From contig CAMDWA010000020.1 of the NCBI GenBank assembly GCA_945877855.1, forward strand, positions 1 through 40,754: a stretch of DNA of 40,754 nt, read 5' to 3'. Origin of the DNA: Thermoflexus hugenholtzii JAD2. GTDB lineage: Bacteria > Chloroflexota > Anaerolineae > J036 > Brachytrichaceae. The notes beneath the pieces were generated by a model, which was not told where the DNA came from, searched no databases, and saw only the letters and a list, made by a program, of their open reading frames with translations. Position 1 is the stretch's first letter; every line of letters starts with the position of its first letter. Position numbers and translations under genes: made by a program. This document shows positions 7,261 to 16,008 of this stretch, piece by piece.

Positions 7261-9591
7261 ATGATGCGAAAACAAATTTTTACTGATTTCCTTGGAGTTA
7301 GGTCATATTTGATTGTTATTGGAATTGCGGTAACAATAATCTTTGGCAGTGAATTAATATTTACTCTATCTGGCGGATTAGGCTTAGAGCGTCAAGAATG
7401 GATTCAATATTTATTATTAGGTACTTTGTTTCCTGCATTTGCCGTCATTTTGGTTTTTGTGAAGAAAAAGACATTTTTGCCAAAAATAGTTGCGATTATC
7501 GAATTGTTTTTGGTTTTTGCTGCATGTATATTTTTACTTAGCATTATTACTGGTAATTTGTTGAAGAGCAGCATTACAGAATTTGTAGCAGCTGTTTTGG
7601 GATCTTTGCTCCAAGTCTCTATTATCTTTTTTATTACTCGACATCAAATACGATTTCTTGACAAACAAAATATATTTAACGTAGTGTTGTTTATTATTAT
7701 TTTAGTTGCTGTGTGGATGACCGGTATTCGCCTTATTACACACCGGTATGGTTTTGCTGATAATCCTTATCCCATTGAATGGTGGTTTTGGCCTGGTTGG
7801 CCTGGAAATTTTACAGGAATAATTCAATCGTCGTTTATACGGCGGGGGTTATTGATTACAGGAGTTACATTTATTACCGTTTGGCATTTTTATTCTGATT
7901 TAAAAATTAATTTGAGGCTTTTCGCGCAGATATATAAAAAATGGATTTTGTCGGTTATGGATATCAGCGCTATTATATTATTTTTTTTGTTATGTATTAA
8001 TACTGATCGCATGCTAAATGAAGATATACAAGGGCATATAGATTTTTTTCTAGGGCCTATCGTTGCTATTCGACAAGGGGCATGGTTACTATGGGATCAA
8101 CCTTCAGGATATGGCTTTTTGTGGGTATTGATGGTTGCATTCTTACCCGTGAAACACACTGCAATTGCATTAAGTATATTTCTGGGATTGTTAAATTTTA
8201 GTTTATCTGTTTTGTTGTATAAAGTATTTTGTGGATATTGCCGTCAAAGTGTTTTGAATCGTTTATTTGCTTTTTTACTTGTTATTACAAGTTTTTTAAT
8301 ACGCTCGTTCCCAAATCAAGACTTAGATCTTGGTATTTTGAATGGCAATTTTACAGATGCTTATTCAACTTGGTACTGGCTTTCTTCAATTGATATTCCT
8401 CAAGTAAGCGCTCTACGGACAATTTGGTGCTGTGTTTTGTTAATAATTGCGTCTCAATATTTTTTTAGTGATAAAGAACATTTTAAAAGAATCTCTATTT
8501 GGGGGTGTGTTTTTTGGTCGGTCGGTTGTTTGTGGAGTGCTGAAAGTGTTATATTTTCTACTGCTACATGGCTTCCTGCTTATATTTATATTTCATTCGC
8601 AAGAAAAAAATATAAATGGATGTTTTTACCATTATTAACAATATTTATTCCCATTATTTTTTTTTCAGTTTATTATTATATGAACTTAGGCCATATTCCT
8701 GAGTGGAGTGCCTTATTTGAGTTTGTCTCTACATCCGGCCCAGATTCAGAGTTAAATCCAGTGATCTCCAGAATAGGTGTAATATGGATAGCTTTATTCT
8801 CATTAATTTCTGTAGTATTTATTACTACGACGTTAATGTTATATGATACAGAAGGTTCTGCAATTGGGTTAAGCCTTGCTTGTTTTGGTGCCATATGGAG
8901 TGTTACAAGTTATTATGTTGGATATAGTGCTAATTCAAAATTTCATGTTTTAATTCACATTTACGTTTTAGCTATTGTAGTTATTTTGAGAATGATTGCG
9001 ACAAAAAAAAATGAATTCATAAAATCTTATGGTTCTTATTTGATTTTGAAGAACACTCTAGTGGTTTTTACAGTATTTACTTTGGTAGGTGGTTTGGATA
9101 TTGACCGAGTTGGGCTGATTAGATTCTATAATAGCCAAACGAAGCGTTCATATAGCTATTTTGACTCAAGAAGTCATCGTGCGCCATTACCTCAGTTATT
9201 GAGTGACCTTCTTATTCAAGCAGGAGTAAAGCCGAGTGATCATATAATGCTTGCAAATAGTTATGGCAATTTATCTGGATGGTATTATAAAAATGATGTG
9301 TATATTACTGATTATAAGGTTTGGTTGCCGACAACTCCCTCTTTATTAGATGAGCGCAGGAAAACATATTTAGAAAGGTTTGTTAATCGTTCTTGTATAG
9401 GTGGTTGGCTTGTATCTCCAAATATCGTTGATATAAAAGCATATTATTTATTAAGGCAGATTGATAAAAAATTAGTAAATGAATCAGGTTATTTTCACCA
9501 AACAAAGGAATATTCTAATTCTGATTGGATATTAGATTATTATGAACCAAACCCTAATAAATTGAGTCAATGTGAAGCGAATTGGAATTAG
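7261..9591 (+). CDS. Large multi-pass membrane protein, unknown function
   Basis: A 776-residue integral membrane protein that I do not recognise as a named family. About fourteen hydrophobic helices occupy residues 15-620, followed by a soluble C-terminal part of roughly 150 residues rich in Y, D and S. Helices and acidic loops near the N-terminal half (for example NTDRMLNEDIQGHIDFFLG) recall GT-C glycosyltransferases, where an acidic residue in an early external loop is catalytic; this is only an analogy. In a locus without an obvious polymerase it may polymerise or glycosylate lipid-linked sugars. Base composition is markedly AT-richer than its neighbours, suggesting recent acquisition or relaxed codon use. 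No Shine-Dalgarno sequence is seen, and the ATG overlaps an in-frame second ATG. Confidence 0.72.
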   Translation: MMRKQIFTDFLGVRSYLIVIGIAVTIIFGSELIFTLSGGLGLERQEWIQYLLLGTLFPAFAVILVFVKKKTFLPKIVAIIELFLVFAACIFLLSIITGNLLKSSITEFVAAVLGSLLQVSIIFFITRHQIRFLDKQNIFNVVLFIIILVAVWMTGIRLITHRYGFADNPYPIEWWFWPGWPGNFTGIIQSSFIRRGLLITGVTFITVWHFYSDLKINLRLFAQIYKKWILSVMDISAIILFFLLCINTDRMLNEDIQGHIDFFLGPIVAIRQGAWLLWDQPSGYGFLWVLMVAFLPVKHTAIALSIFLGLLNFSLSVLLYKVFCGYCRQSVLNRLFAFLLVITSFLIRSFPNQDLDLGILNGNFTDAYSTWYWLSSIDIPQVSALRTIWCCVLLIIASQYFFSDKEHFKRISIWGCVFWSVGCLWSAESVIFSTATWLPAYIYISFARKKYKWMFLPLLTIFIPIIFFSVYYYMNLGHIPEWSALFEFVSTSGPDSELNPVISRIGVIWIALFSLISVVFITTTLMLYDTEGSAIGLSLACFGAIWSVTSYYVGYSANSKFHVLIHIYVLAIVVILRMIATKKNEFIKSYGSYLILKNTLVVFTVFTLVGGLDIDRVGLIRFYNSQTKRSYSYFDSRSHRAPLPQLLSDLLIQAGVKPSDHIMLANSYGNLSGWYYKNDVYITDYKVWLPTTPSLLDERRKTYLERFVNRSCIGGWLVSPNIVDIKAYYLLRQIDKKLVNESGYFHQTKEYSNSDWILDYYEPNPNKLSQCEANWN

Positions 9592-9610
9592 CCACAAGGG
9601 TTTGGTCCAT

Positions 9611-10984
9611 ATGATTTATAGATATCAACTGCTTTTACTAATGTTGCTTAGCTTGATAGTGGTTAGCATAATTGGTAATAATTATGTGTCTTTTATTACG
9701 GATGAGGGTTGGAAAACCTATAATTGGGTTGAAGACCAAGGGATCATAAACTCGCAACGTATTGCAGGTTGGGATTTTGCCCAAATTTATCGCTATTATC
9801 TTCAGCCATTTGTGCGGGGCGAATTTAGCCTAAATGCATTCGAATCAACCCAAATGCTTAAGATATTACCGCCTTTAACTGCGATTGTAATGGCTCCGCT
9901 TGGTTTTTTGCCTTATCCACGGGCTTATCATGCTCAGGTGGTTTTGCTTGTGCTAGCCAATTTTCTTAGTCTCATTTTTATCGCACGATTATCTCAAAAA
10001 TCATTGGCACTTATATCTGGTGAATCGGGAAAAGAAAATAATACAGCATTAATAACATCACATTTGGCTGATTTGCTATCGATAATAGTTGTTGTATTGC
10101 ATTTCTTAAGTTGGGGCTTTGCCTATAGTATCGAGAAGGGAAACTATGATGCTTACCCAATGTTACTTATTGTGATTGGATTGGCTTTGATGATCTATAA
10201 ACCAAGTTGGGTATGGTTGCAGGTTTTTGTTTTTTCAATGGCAACCCACCTCAAGATTTACCCAGCAATTATGTTTCCATTATTACTATGGCAGCATCGA
10301 CAAAAAGCAATTTTGCCATTAATTGTGATTAATTTAATAATGGCTTTGGGGCTAGGTTGGGAGAATTTTACAATTTGGATTAGCGCTGTCATTGAAGAAA
10401 TGCGCAGTGTATCAACTGATTGGCCGGGAAGCAGCAGTACAGGCTCTTACATTCGTTACATGTTAGCTGAGTTTATGCCATTTTGGGCTTCAGTATTTAA
10501 CACAAGTAAAGAACAAATTGCAAGTAGCTTGAAAAATATTATTAATGCTGTAGTAATCTTGATTTGGGCGATAACGGCGCTACTGGCTTTACGTGGGTAT
10601 CGCCGTCTAGGTAGTATGTCACATGTGTTATATACGTTAGCGTGCTTGGGGCCAATGATGCTAATACCTGCATATAGCAACCCGTATAAGCTAATTTATA
10701 TGACCTTGCCGATTTTATTTATGCTCATAATCTATTCACGCATGTTTGTAGTAGATGGGCAAAAATTTGCATTCGGGGTTTGTGTTGGGCTATTATTGCT
10801 GTTTGGTTTATTATCACGTTCCCAATTTGGGTTTATTCCTAATTTAAACTCTTTAGTAATCCCTAAACTAATTATTTATCACCTTTCGTATAACAAGTTT
10901 CCATTAATTTTGTTAACACAGTTGCTAATTATGATTACTACACTTTACTTATATAAAACAAATAAAGAAGCGACTATTAGTTAA
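9611..10984 (+). CDS. GT87/DUF2029-like membrane glycosyltransferase
   Basis: A multi-pass membrane protein of 457 residues with about ten helices. The segment SIEKGNYDAYPMLLIV, followed by MATHLKIYPAIMFPLLLW, matches the pattern of the GT87 (DUF2029) family, which uses polyprenyl-phosphate sugar donors on the outer face of the membrane. A GTG at 9572 would overlap the preceding gene by 20 bp. The ATG at 9611 is preferred because it starts just before the first helix, though the GTG cannot be excluded. The family match rests on pattern recall, not alignment. Together with the GT2 enzyme at 11053, which could make the polyprenyl-linked donor, it may add a branch to the glycan. Confidence 0.72.
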   Translation: MIYRYQLLLLMLLSLIVVSIIGNNYVSFITDEGWKTYNWVEDQGIINSQRIAGWDFAQIYRYYLQPFVRGEFSLNAFESTQMLKILPPLTAIVMAPLGFLPYPRAYHAQVVLLVLANFLSLIFIARLSQKSLALISGESGKENNTALITSHLADLLSIIVVVLHFLSWGFAYSIEKGNYDAYPMLLIVIGLALMIYKPSWVWLQVFVFSMATHLKIYPAIMFPLLLWQHRQKAILPLIVINLIMALGLGWENFTIWISAVIEEMRSVSTDWPGSSSTGSYIRYMLAEFMPFWASVFNTSKEQIASSLKNIINAVVILIWAITALLALRGYRRLGSMSHVLYTLACLGPMMLIPAYSNPYKLIYMTLPILFMLIIYSRMFVVDGQKFAFGVCVGLLLLFGLLSRSQFGFIPNLNSLVIPKLIIYHLSYNKFPLILLTQLLIMITTLYLYKTNKEATIS

Positions 10985-11052
10985 TATAAGTAATGTGTTA
11001 AAGTTGATTAAAATGATGCTGATTCAACATTTTTATATTAGACTTCTTTATT

Positions 11053-12012
11053 ATGTCAAGTAGTAATAATACTGCACCAACACTGAGTATTATCGTTCCT
11101 ATTTTTAACGAGGCAGACGTTATTCAATTATTAGCTGAGCGGCTTAAAATTGTTTTTTCATCGGCTCAATGTGTTAAAAATAAGATTGCTCATGTTGAAT
11201 ATATTTTCGTTGATGACGGTAGCCAAGATGAATCTTCTATGCTATTAAGCCAGTTTTTTGAAGTTGGCCGAGAGGCAAAGATTATTCGATTTTCGCGTAA
11301 TTTTGGGCATCAACCTGCTGTTACTGCTGGGTTAGAGCATAGTTCTGGCGATTTGGTTGCAATTATTGATGCTGATTTGCAGGACCCCCCTGAACTTATT
11401 TGGCAAATGATTGACCAGTGGCGGGCTGGCTTTGATGTTGTATATGGGTTGCGTGTAAATCGTAAAGAAAATAGAATTAAACGAATTGCTTATTGGGGGT
11501 TTTATCGTGTTTATCGTTGGCTAAGTCCTATTCAGGTTCCTGTTGACAGCGGTGATTTTTGCCTTATGAGTCGTCGTGTCGTTAATCAAATTAATGCACT
11601 TCCAGAGCGTCTTCGCTTTGTGCGTGGATTGCGGTCATGGGTTGGATTCAAACAGTGTGGTATTACTTATGATCGCCCAGAGCGTGCTGCAGGTGCGACA
11701 AAGTATAATTTTCACCGTCTTTATAAATTGGCGACAGATGGTATTACCTCGTTGAGTGTGCGTCCATTGCAAGTGGCACAAGTACTTGCATTTAGCTATT
11801 TGTTTGCATCGATAGTTTTAACATTCTTAATAACTTATCGCTTGTTGCTCGGACAGGTTGCGAATCCAGAGATGTACTTGTTAATTTTGTTATTGTTATT
11901 TAGCAATAGTTTGATTTTGTTTTCGATTTATGTCCTTGGGGCATATATTGGGCGATCATATCAGGAAATTAAAGGTAGGCCTACTTATATTATTCAGGAA
12001 ATTATTCAATGA
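11053..12012 (+). CDS. DPM1/ArnC-like family 2 glycosyltransferase
   Basis: Likely makes a polyprenyl-phosphate-linked sugar at the inner membrane face. The 319 residues match the length of GtrB/ArnC-type enzymes. LSIIVPIFNEADV lies at 11-23, FVDDGSQDES at 53-62 and the metal site IDADLQDPPE at 105-114. RAAGATKYNF is the conserved basic motif before the membrane region. Two C-terminal helices (about 238-262 and 272-297) complete the usual topology. The next gene begins within the stop codon (ATGA at 12009-12012), so they are translationally coupled. It probably supplies the GT87-like protein immediately upstream with its lipid-linked donor. Confidence 0.9.
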   Translation: MSSSNNTAPTLSIIVPIFNEADVIQLLAERLKIVFSSAQCVKNKIAHVEYIFVDDGSQDESSMLLSQFFEVGREAKIIRFSRNFGHQPAVTAGLEHSSGDLVAIIDADLQDPPELIWQMIDQWRAGFDVVYGLRVNRKENRIKRIAYWGFYRVYRWLSPIQVPVDSGDFCLMSRRVVNQINALPERLRFVRGLRSWVGFKQCGITYDRPERAAGATKYNFHRLYKLATDGITSLSVRPLQVAQVLAFSYLFASIVLTFLITYRLLLGQVANPEMYLLILLLLFSNSLILFSIYVLGAYIGRSYQEIKGRPTYIIQEIIQ

Positions 12013-12800
12013 ACACAACAGCTTCTTCCGTAGAAATATTATCCAAGATAACCGAAGACGATTTTCCCGAGTTATGGTATGAGATAGGTAATGACAATCA
12101 TTTTTGGTTTGATTGGCGATTTCGTGCTTTTATTAACCAATTAACTGATTTAAATGTTTCGTTGACAAAACCGCATTATTGCTTTGAAATTGGATGTGGT
12201 CATGGTGTTGTGCGTCGACAGATTGAGTCGTCTACCTCTTGGTTCACGGATGGGGCTGACATTAATCTTGAAGCGCTAAAAATGAATAATATAACGCGGG
12301 GGCGTACTATGGCTTATGATATTTTTGACAAAAAGCCTAGCATGAAGCAATTTTATGATTCAATAATGTTGTTTGATGTTATTGAACATATTAAAGACCC
12401 TGTTGATTTTATTAAAACAGCGTTGTTTTACCTGAAACCGAATGGTTTCGTTTTTATCAATGTCCCCGCACTTAACCTATTACGTACTCGATATGATGAT
12501 GTTGTTGGGCATCATCGCCGATATGATAAATCAATGATGCAAGAGGTATTTAATCAGTGCGGCTTAGAGACACTCGATTTACGTTATTGGGGGTTTAGTG
12601 CTACGCTTTTGGTTCTGTTGCGTAAGCTTGTAACCCCACGAAATTTAACCAATGATGAAGTTGTGCGACGTGGTTTTAGACCGCCTAGCCAATTTATCAA
12701 TCAAATAATGCGTAAAGTTGCTCAATTTGAAACGCGTTTTGTGCGACAACCGCCTTTTGGTACTTCATTAATTGCGGTTGCGCGTTATGTGCAAAAATAG
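12009..12800 (+). CDS. SAM-dependent methyltransferase
   Basis: A 263-residue class I methyltransferase with FEIGCGHG at 59-66. DSIMLFDVIEHIKDPVDF marks the motif IV region, and LKPNGFVFINVPA the post-motif strand. It overlaps the preceding GT2 gene by 4 bp (ATGA). The LRYWGFSATLLVLLRK region is typical of UbiG-like methyltransferases found in O-antigen loci. The final codons read V-Q-K-stop, with the stop TAG lying inside the left arm of the palindrome at 12793-12882. The acceptor is unknown. Confidence 0.85.
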   Translation: MNTTASSVEILSKITEDDFPELWYEIGNDNHFWFDWRFRAFINQLTDLNVSLTKPHYCFEIGCGHGVVRRQIESSTSWFTDGADINLEALKMNNITRGRTMAYDIFDKKPSMKQFYDSIMLFDVIEHIKDPVDFIKTALFYLKPNGFVFINVPALNLLRTRYDDVVGHHRRYDKSMMQEVFNQCGLETLDLRYWGFSATLLVLLRKLVTPRNLTNDEVVRRGFRPPSQFINQIMRKVAQFETRFVRQPPFGTSLIAVARYVQK

Positions 12801-12882
12801 CTATTAAAACATCGGTTACTTAAATACGAGTTGCTGATATAAGATCAAGTTGCGCTTAGACATCCGATGTTTGTGCTATTTT
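12793..12882. repeat. Bipartite inverted repeat overlapping a stop codon
   Basis: The left side carries AAAAATAGC (12793-12801) and AAACATCGG (12807-12815). The right side carries CCGATGTTT (12864-12872) and GCTATTTTT (12874-12882). These pair exactly in two blocks, with short unequal joints and a central 48-base segment. The methyltransferase stop TAG (12798-12800) is inside the first arm. The right arm ends in a T tract, so as RNA the plus strand could act as a terminator-like hairpin, although the loop is long. Confidence 0.7.
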
Positions 12883-12906
12883 TATCTTGCTGGGTGATAG
12901 CTCATC

Positions 12907-14064
12907 ATGACGACTTTTAACAAGATGAAAATCTTAGTCACCCAAAGCGGGTTTAAACATAGCCTTGGTTTAATGCGTCATCTTGCGCAGTTAGGCCATG
13001 AGGTATATGGCCTTGCACCGCCGACTGCGACACGCCGATTTATCGCACGGCAAAGTCGTTATCCCAAAGCAATTTACCCACTTGATCAAAATAGCGAAGC
13101 CGAATTTGTGCGTCAATTAATCGACTTACAGGCAAAAGCGCAATTTGATGTCCTAATTCCGGTGGGTTTTCCGGTGACCGAGTTTGTGTCGCGCCATGCT
13201 GACGTGCTACTCTCACATATTAAATTTGTCGCTACTCCTATTCAACAGCTTGAACTCGCCGAAGATAAATTAAGGGTTGCACAGCGCTGTCAAGAATTGG
13301 GCGTGCCCTCACCCAAAACATTGCAGGTGCAATCTTTGGATGCATTGTCCAGTATTGCACAACAGATCACCTATCCAATCGTCATTAAAGGCCGCAAAGA
13401 ATCGGCGAAGGGCATTGTTGATTATGCCCATTCTGCCGATGAATTGGTTGGTAAGTTTGGCACAATGTGCCAGAAATTTGAGCTAACTGACCCCACTCAA
13501 TACCCGATTTTGCAAGAATATGTGGCCGGGCATGGCGCGGGTTTTTTTGCCTTGTATGATCGTGGCGAGATTAAACGTATGTTTATGCATCGCCGGATTC
13601 GTGAATACCCACCGAGTGGCGGGCCAAGTTGTTGCGCCGAAAGTTTTTATGATGAACGTTTGCTTGATACGGGTAAGCGGCTGTTAGATGGTTTGAAGTG
13701 GCATGGCATAGCGATGGTTGAGTGTCGTTTTGACCCAGTTGAAAACAACTATAAGGTGATTGAAATAAACCCCAAATTTTGGGGGTCGCTAGAATTGGCC
13801 TTGGCTGCGGGGGCCGATTTTGTAAGCGATTATGTTAAATTGGCGATGGGTCAATCGCTAACTTATAACGACGCTTATAAAAATATAAGATTTCAGTGGG
13901 TGTTGGATGGCGATTTATCACATGCAATAAAAAGAAAAGAGGCACGTGGCGCATTCTTAAAAGACCTAATCAATCCGAAGGTGCAAAAAGATATTCGATT
14001 GGATGATGTAAGGGTTACAATCTCAAAGATGCTGCTGTTTATAATGAATTTAAGGCACCTATAA
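12907..14064 (+). CDS. ATP-grasp carboxylate-amine ligase family protein
   Basis: Probably forms an amide or ester-like bond through an acyl-phosphate intermediate, in the cytoplasm. The 385 residues follow the ATP-grasp layout. The N-terminal Rossmann-like part is MKILVTQSGFKHSLG at 7-21. Next comes a nucleotide-binding region with YPIVIKGRKESAKG and the hinge PILQEYVAGHGAG. The Mg/ATP site is VECRFDPVENNYKVIEINPKFWGS, where the E and N residues bind metal. The loop EYPPSGGPSCCAES is characteristic of relatives found in glycan loci. The ATG at 12907 is used; an internal ATG at 12925 would remove six residues. Only 8 bp separate it from the PHP gene. The acceptor might be an amino sugar or an uronic acid; this is an inference from the neighbours. 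Confidence 0.85.
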   Translation: MTTFNKMKILVTQSGFKHSLGLMRHLAQLGHEVYGLAPPTATRRFIARQSRYPKAIYPLDQNSEAEFVRQLIDLQAKAQFDVLIPVGFPVTEFVSRHADVLLSHIKFVATPIQQLELAEDKLRVAQRCQELGVPSPKTLQVQSLDALSSIAQQITYPIVIKGRKESAKGIVDYAHSADELVGKFGTMCQKFELTDPTQYPILQEYVAGHGAGFFALYDRGEIKRMFMHRRIREYPPSGGPSCCAESFYDERLLDTGKRLLDGLKWHGIAMVECRFDPVENNYKVIEINPKFWGSLELALAAGADFVSDYVKLAMGQSLTYNDAYKNIRFQWVLDGDLSHAIKRKEARGAFLKDLINPKVQKDIRLDDVRVTISKMLLFIMNLRHL

Positions 14065-14072
14065 AACAAAAA

Positions 14073-14774
14073 ATGCTACGCGCTGCTTTTCATATTCATA
14101 CCCATCATTCTTATGATTCATTTACCAGACCACAATGGTTAGTTGATCGTGCTATTCGTTTGGGCATAGACAGCCTTGCTGTAACCGATCATGATACGCT
14201 TGCTGGTGCTTTAGAAACGAAACGCTGTGCAACCCAAACAAAGCTAAATGTGATTGTTGGCGTTGAGTATGCGACTGATTTGGGTGATATTATTGGTTTG
14301 TTTTTGCATGAAGAAATTCAATCACGTCATGCTTTTGAGGTGATTGATGCGATTCGACGGCAGGGTGGGTTGAGTATTTTGCCGCATCCGTTTCATCATC
14401 ATAAACAAGTAGAAGATTTGGCACAAAACGTAGATATGATTGAAGTGTTTAATGCGCGTATTCGCCCAGACCGAAACGAAAAAGCCGTTGCATTGGCAGC
14501 ATGGGCCAAAAAGCCAGCGATTATTGGCTCGGATGCCCATTTTTTAAATGAAATTGACAATGCGATCATTTATTTTGATACCTCTGGACCTTTAACAAAG
14601 GACGTGATTTTACAGACCGCGCAGCAGTGGAAGGTTACTTATACGAGCGTTTTTAAAACGCAATGCAGCCAATTGGTAAAGGGTTTTAAAAAGCGCGATC
14701 CTATTTTGTTGCGCAGACAACTTTACACCATGTTGGCAGAAAATGCGATAAAACTCAAAAATAAATTTGTATGA
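14073..14774 (+). CDS. PHP-domain metal-dependent phosphoesterase
   Basis: A 233-residue PHP hydrolase. Metal ligands are visible in order: FHIHTHHSYDS (6-16), VTDHDT (37-42), an internal glutamate in GVEYATD, the histidine cluster LPHPFHHH, and the late IIGSDAHF. This set suits a trinuclear phosphoesterase like histidinol phosphatase or YciV-type RNase. It overlaps the next gene by 4 bp (ATGA at 14771-14774) and follows the ATP-grasp gene closely. The three genes are probably one functional unit. It may remove a phosphate from a sugar or lipid precursor; the substrate is unknown. Confidence 0.85.
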   Translation: MLRAAFHIHTHHSYDSFTRPQWLVDRAIRLGIDSLAVTDHDTLAGALETKRCATQTKLNVIVGVEYATDLGDIIGLFLHEEIQSRHAFEVIDAIRRQGGLSILPHPFHHHKQVEDLAQNVDMIEVFNARIRPDRNEKAVALAAWAKKPAIIGSDAHFLNEIDNAIIYFDTSGPLTKDVILQTAQQWKVTYTSVFKTQCSQLVKGFKKRDPILLRRQLYTMLAENAIKLKNKFV

Positions 14775-15976
14775 ATGCGCATCAAATTTACGCCAAAGAT
14801 TACATTGGCCGTGTGTTAGGGACGCATGATTTACGTGGGGTTGAGATTCCTGCTGATCTGCTTCAAAAGGTTTTCAGTGCTTTAACCCGCCAAGAAGAGA
14901 TCATAACTTTAGATCGTGATGAATGGGGAAACTTTGATTGTCAACATAGCCAAGCTTTTCGCGCCGGGAATCATCAGAGAGCATGGTTAGATGAAATGAT
15001 TATTCAGGCGTTCCCATTGATTGAACGTAAAAGTATTTGGCCCAACAACAAGCCTTTTGCGCTATGTTTAACGCATGATACCGATGAATTAGGGCTGCAT
15101 GTTCATTATTCTAAACTCAAACGTGAATTTACCCGCGTTCAAGATCCTAATTTTGCCCGGCGCTTTCTCAAGGGTTTTATTTCCGCAGGCACACATTTGG
15201 CCCGCAGTGTTAACGCTGCGGCAAAACCTGAAACACTTCGGATTGAAGAATGGTTGAAACTTGAAGATAAATATGGCTTTAAGTCAACTTTTCATATTTT
15301 CCCGCAATATGTAAATAATCGTCACGCATGGGATTGTGATTATCGTTATGCAGATAAGGTGGTGTATCAGCAGCAGCTTGTGCCATTTGCGACGGTTATG
15401 CGCGAAGTGCATAAGTCGGGTTGGGAGATCGGCGTGCATGGTAGTTATGAATCTGCGTTTAATGCTGATCTTTTATTGGCGCAAAAACACCAAATCGAAG
15501 ATGTAATTAAGGCTGAAGTGATCAGCACCCGACAGCACTATTTACATTTTGCCGCTCAAACAACCCCAAGTGTACAAGTGCAGGCAGGGTTAAAAGCAGA
15601 TTCAACCCTTGGGTTTAATCGTAATATTGGCTTTCGGGCTGGGGCGAGTTTTCCTTTTCGAATGTGGGATCATAAAAATCAAGTTGCTCTTGATTTGTTG
15701 CAAATTCCGATGCATATTATGGATGTTAGCCTTTTTCGGGAAGATACACTCAAGTTGGATGAGGCATCTGCAATTGCGCACGCAGTGCAGTTACTTGACC
15801 ATGTTTGTGCATTGGGCGGTTGCCTGACATTGAACTGGCATACGCAACTTTTGCATGTTCCGCATATGCGTAGGGTTTATGAGACACTGTTAGATGAGGC
15901 GGCGCGGCGTGGTGCGTGGGGATGTTCGATGGGTGAGATATTGGCTTGGGTTAAACGGAATTATGTTTCTGTTTGA
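14771..15976 (+). CDS. Polysaccharide deacetylase-like protein
   Basis: A 401-residue protein with a NodB-like core. FALCLTHDTDELG at 96-108 corresponds to motif 1, where the two aspartates act as base and metal ligand. GWEIGVHGSYES later carries the HG of motif 2, which usually reads H-S/T-x-x-H; the second histidine is not obvious, so activity may be altered. LTLNWHTQLLHV near the C-terminus could be the late catalytic-histidine motif. No signal peptide is seen, so it acts in the cytoplasm. It overlaps the PHP gene by 4 bp. The long N-terminal extension (about 90 residues) is not explained by the deacetylase fold. Confidence 0.78.
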   Translation: MNAHQIYAKDYIGRVLGTHDLRGVEIPADLLQKVFSALTRQEEIITLDRDEWGNFDCQHSQAFRAGNHQRAWLDEMIIQAFPLIERKSIWPNNKPFALCLTHDTDELGLHVHYSKLKREFTRVQDPNFARRFLKGFISAGTHLARSVNAAAKPETLRIEEWLKLEDKYGFKSTFHIFPQYVNNRHAWDCDYRYADKVVYQQQLVPFATVMREVHKSGWEIGVHGSYESAFNADLLLAQKHQIEDVIKAEVISTRQHYLHFAAQTTPSVQVQAGLKADSTLGFNRNIGFRAGASFPFRMWDHKNQVALDLLQIPMHIMDVSLFREDTLKLDEASAIAHAVQLLDHVCALGGCLTLNWHTQLLHVPHMRRVYETLLDEAARRGAWGCSMGEILAWVKRNYVSV

Positions 15977-16008
15977 ATCTTGTGTTTTTGTCTTTTAACT
16001 TTAATAAA

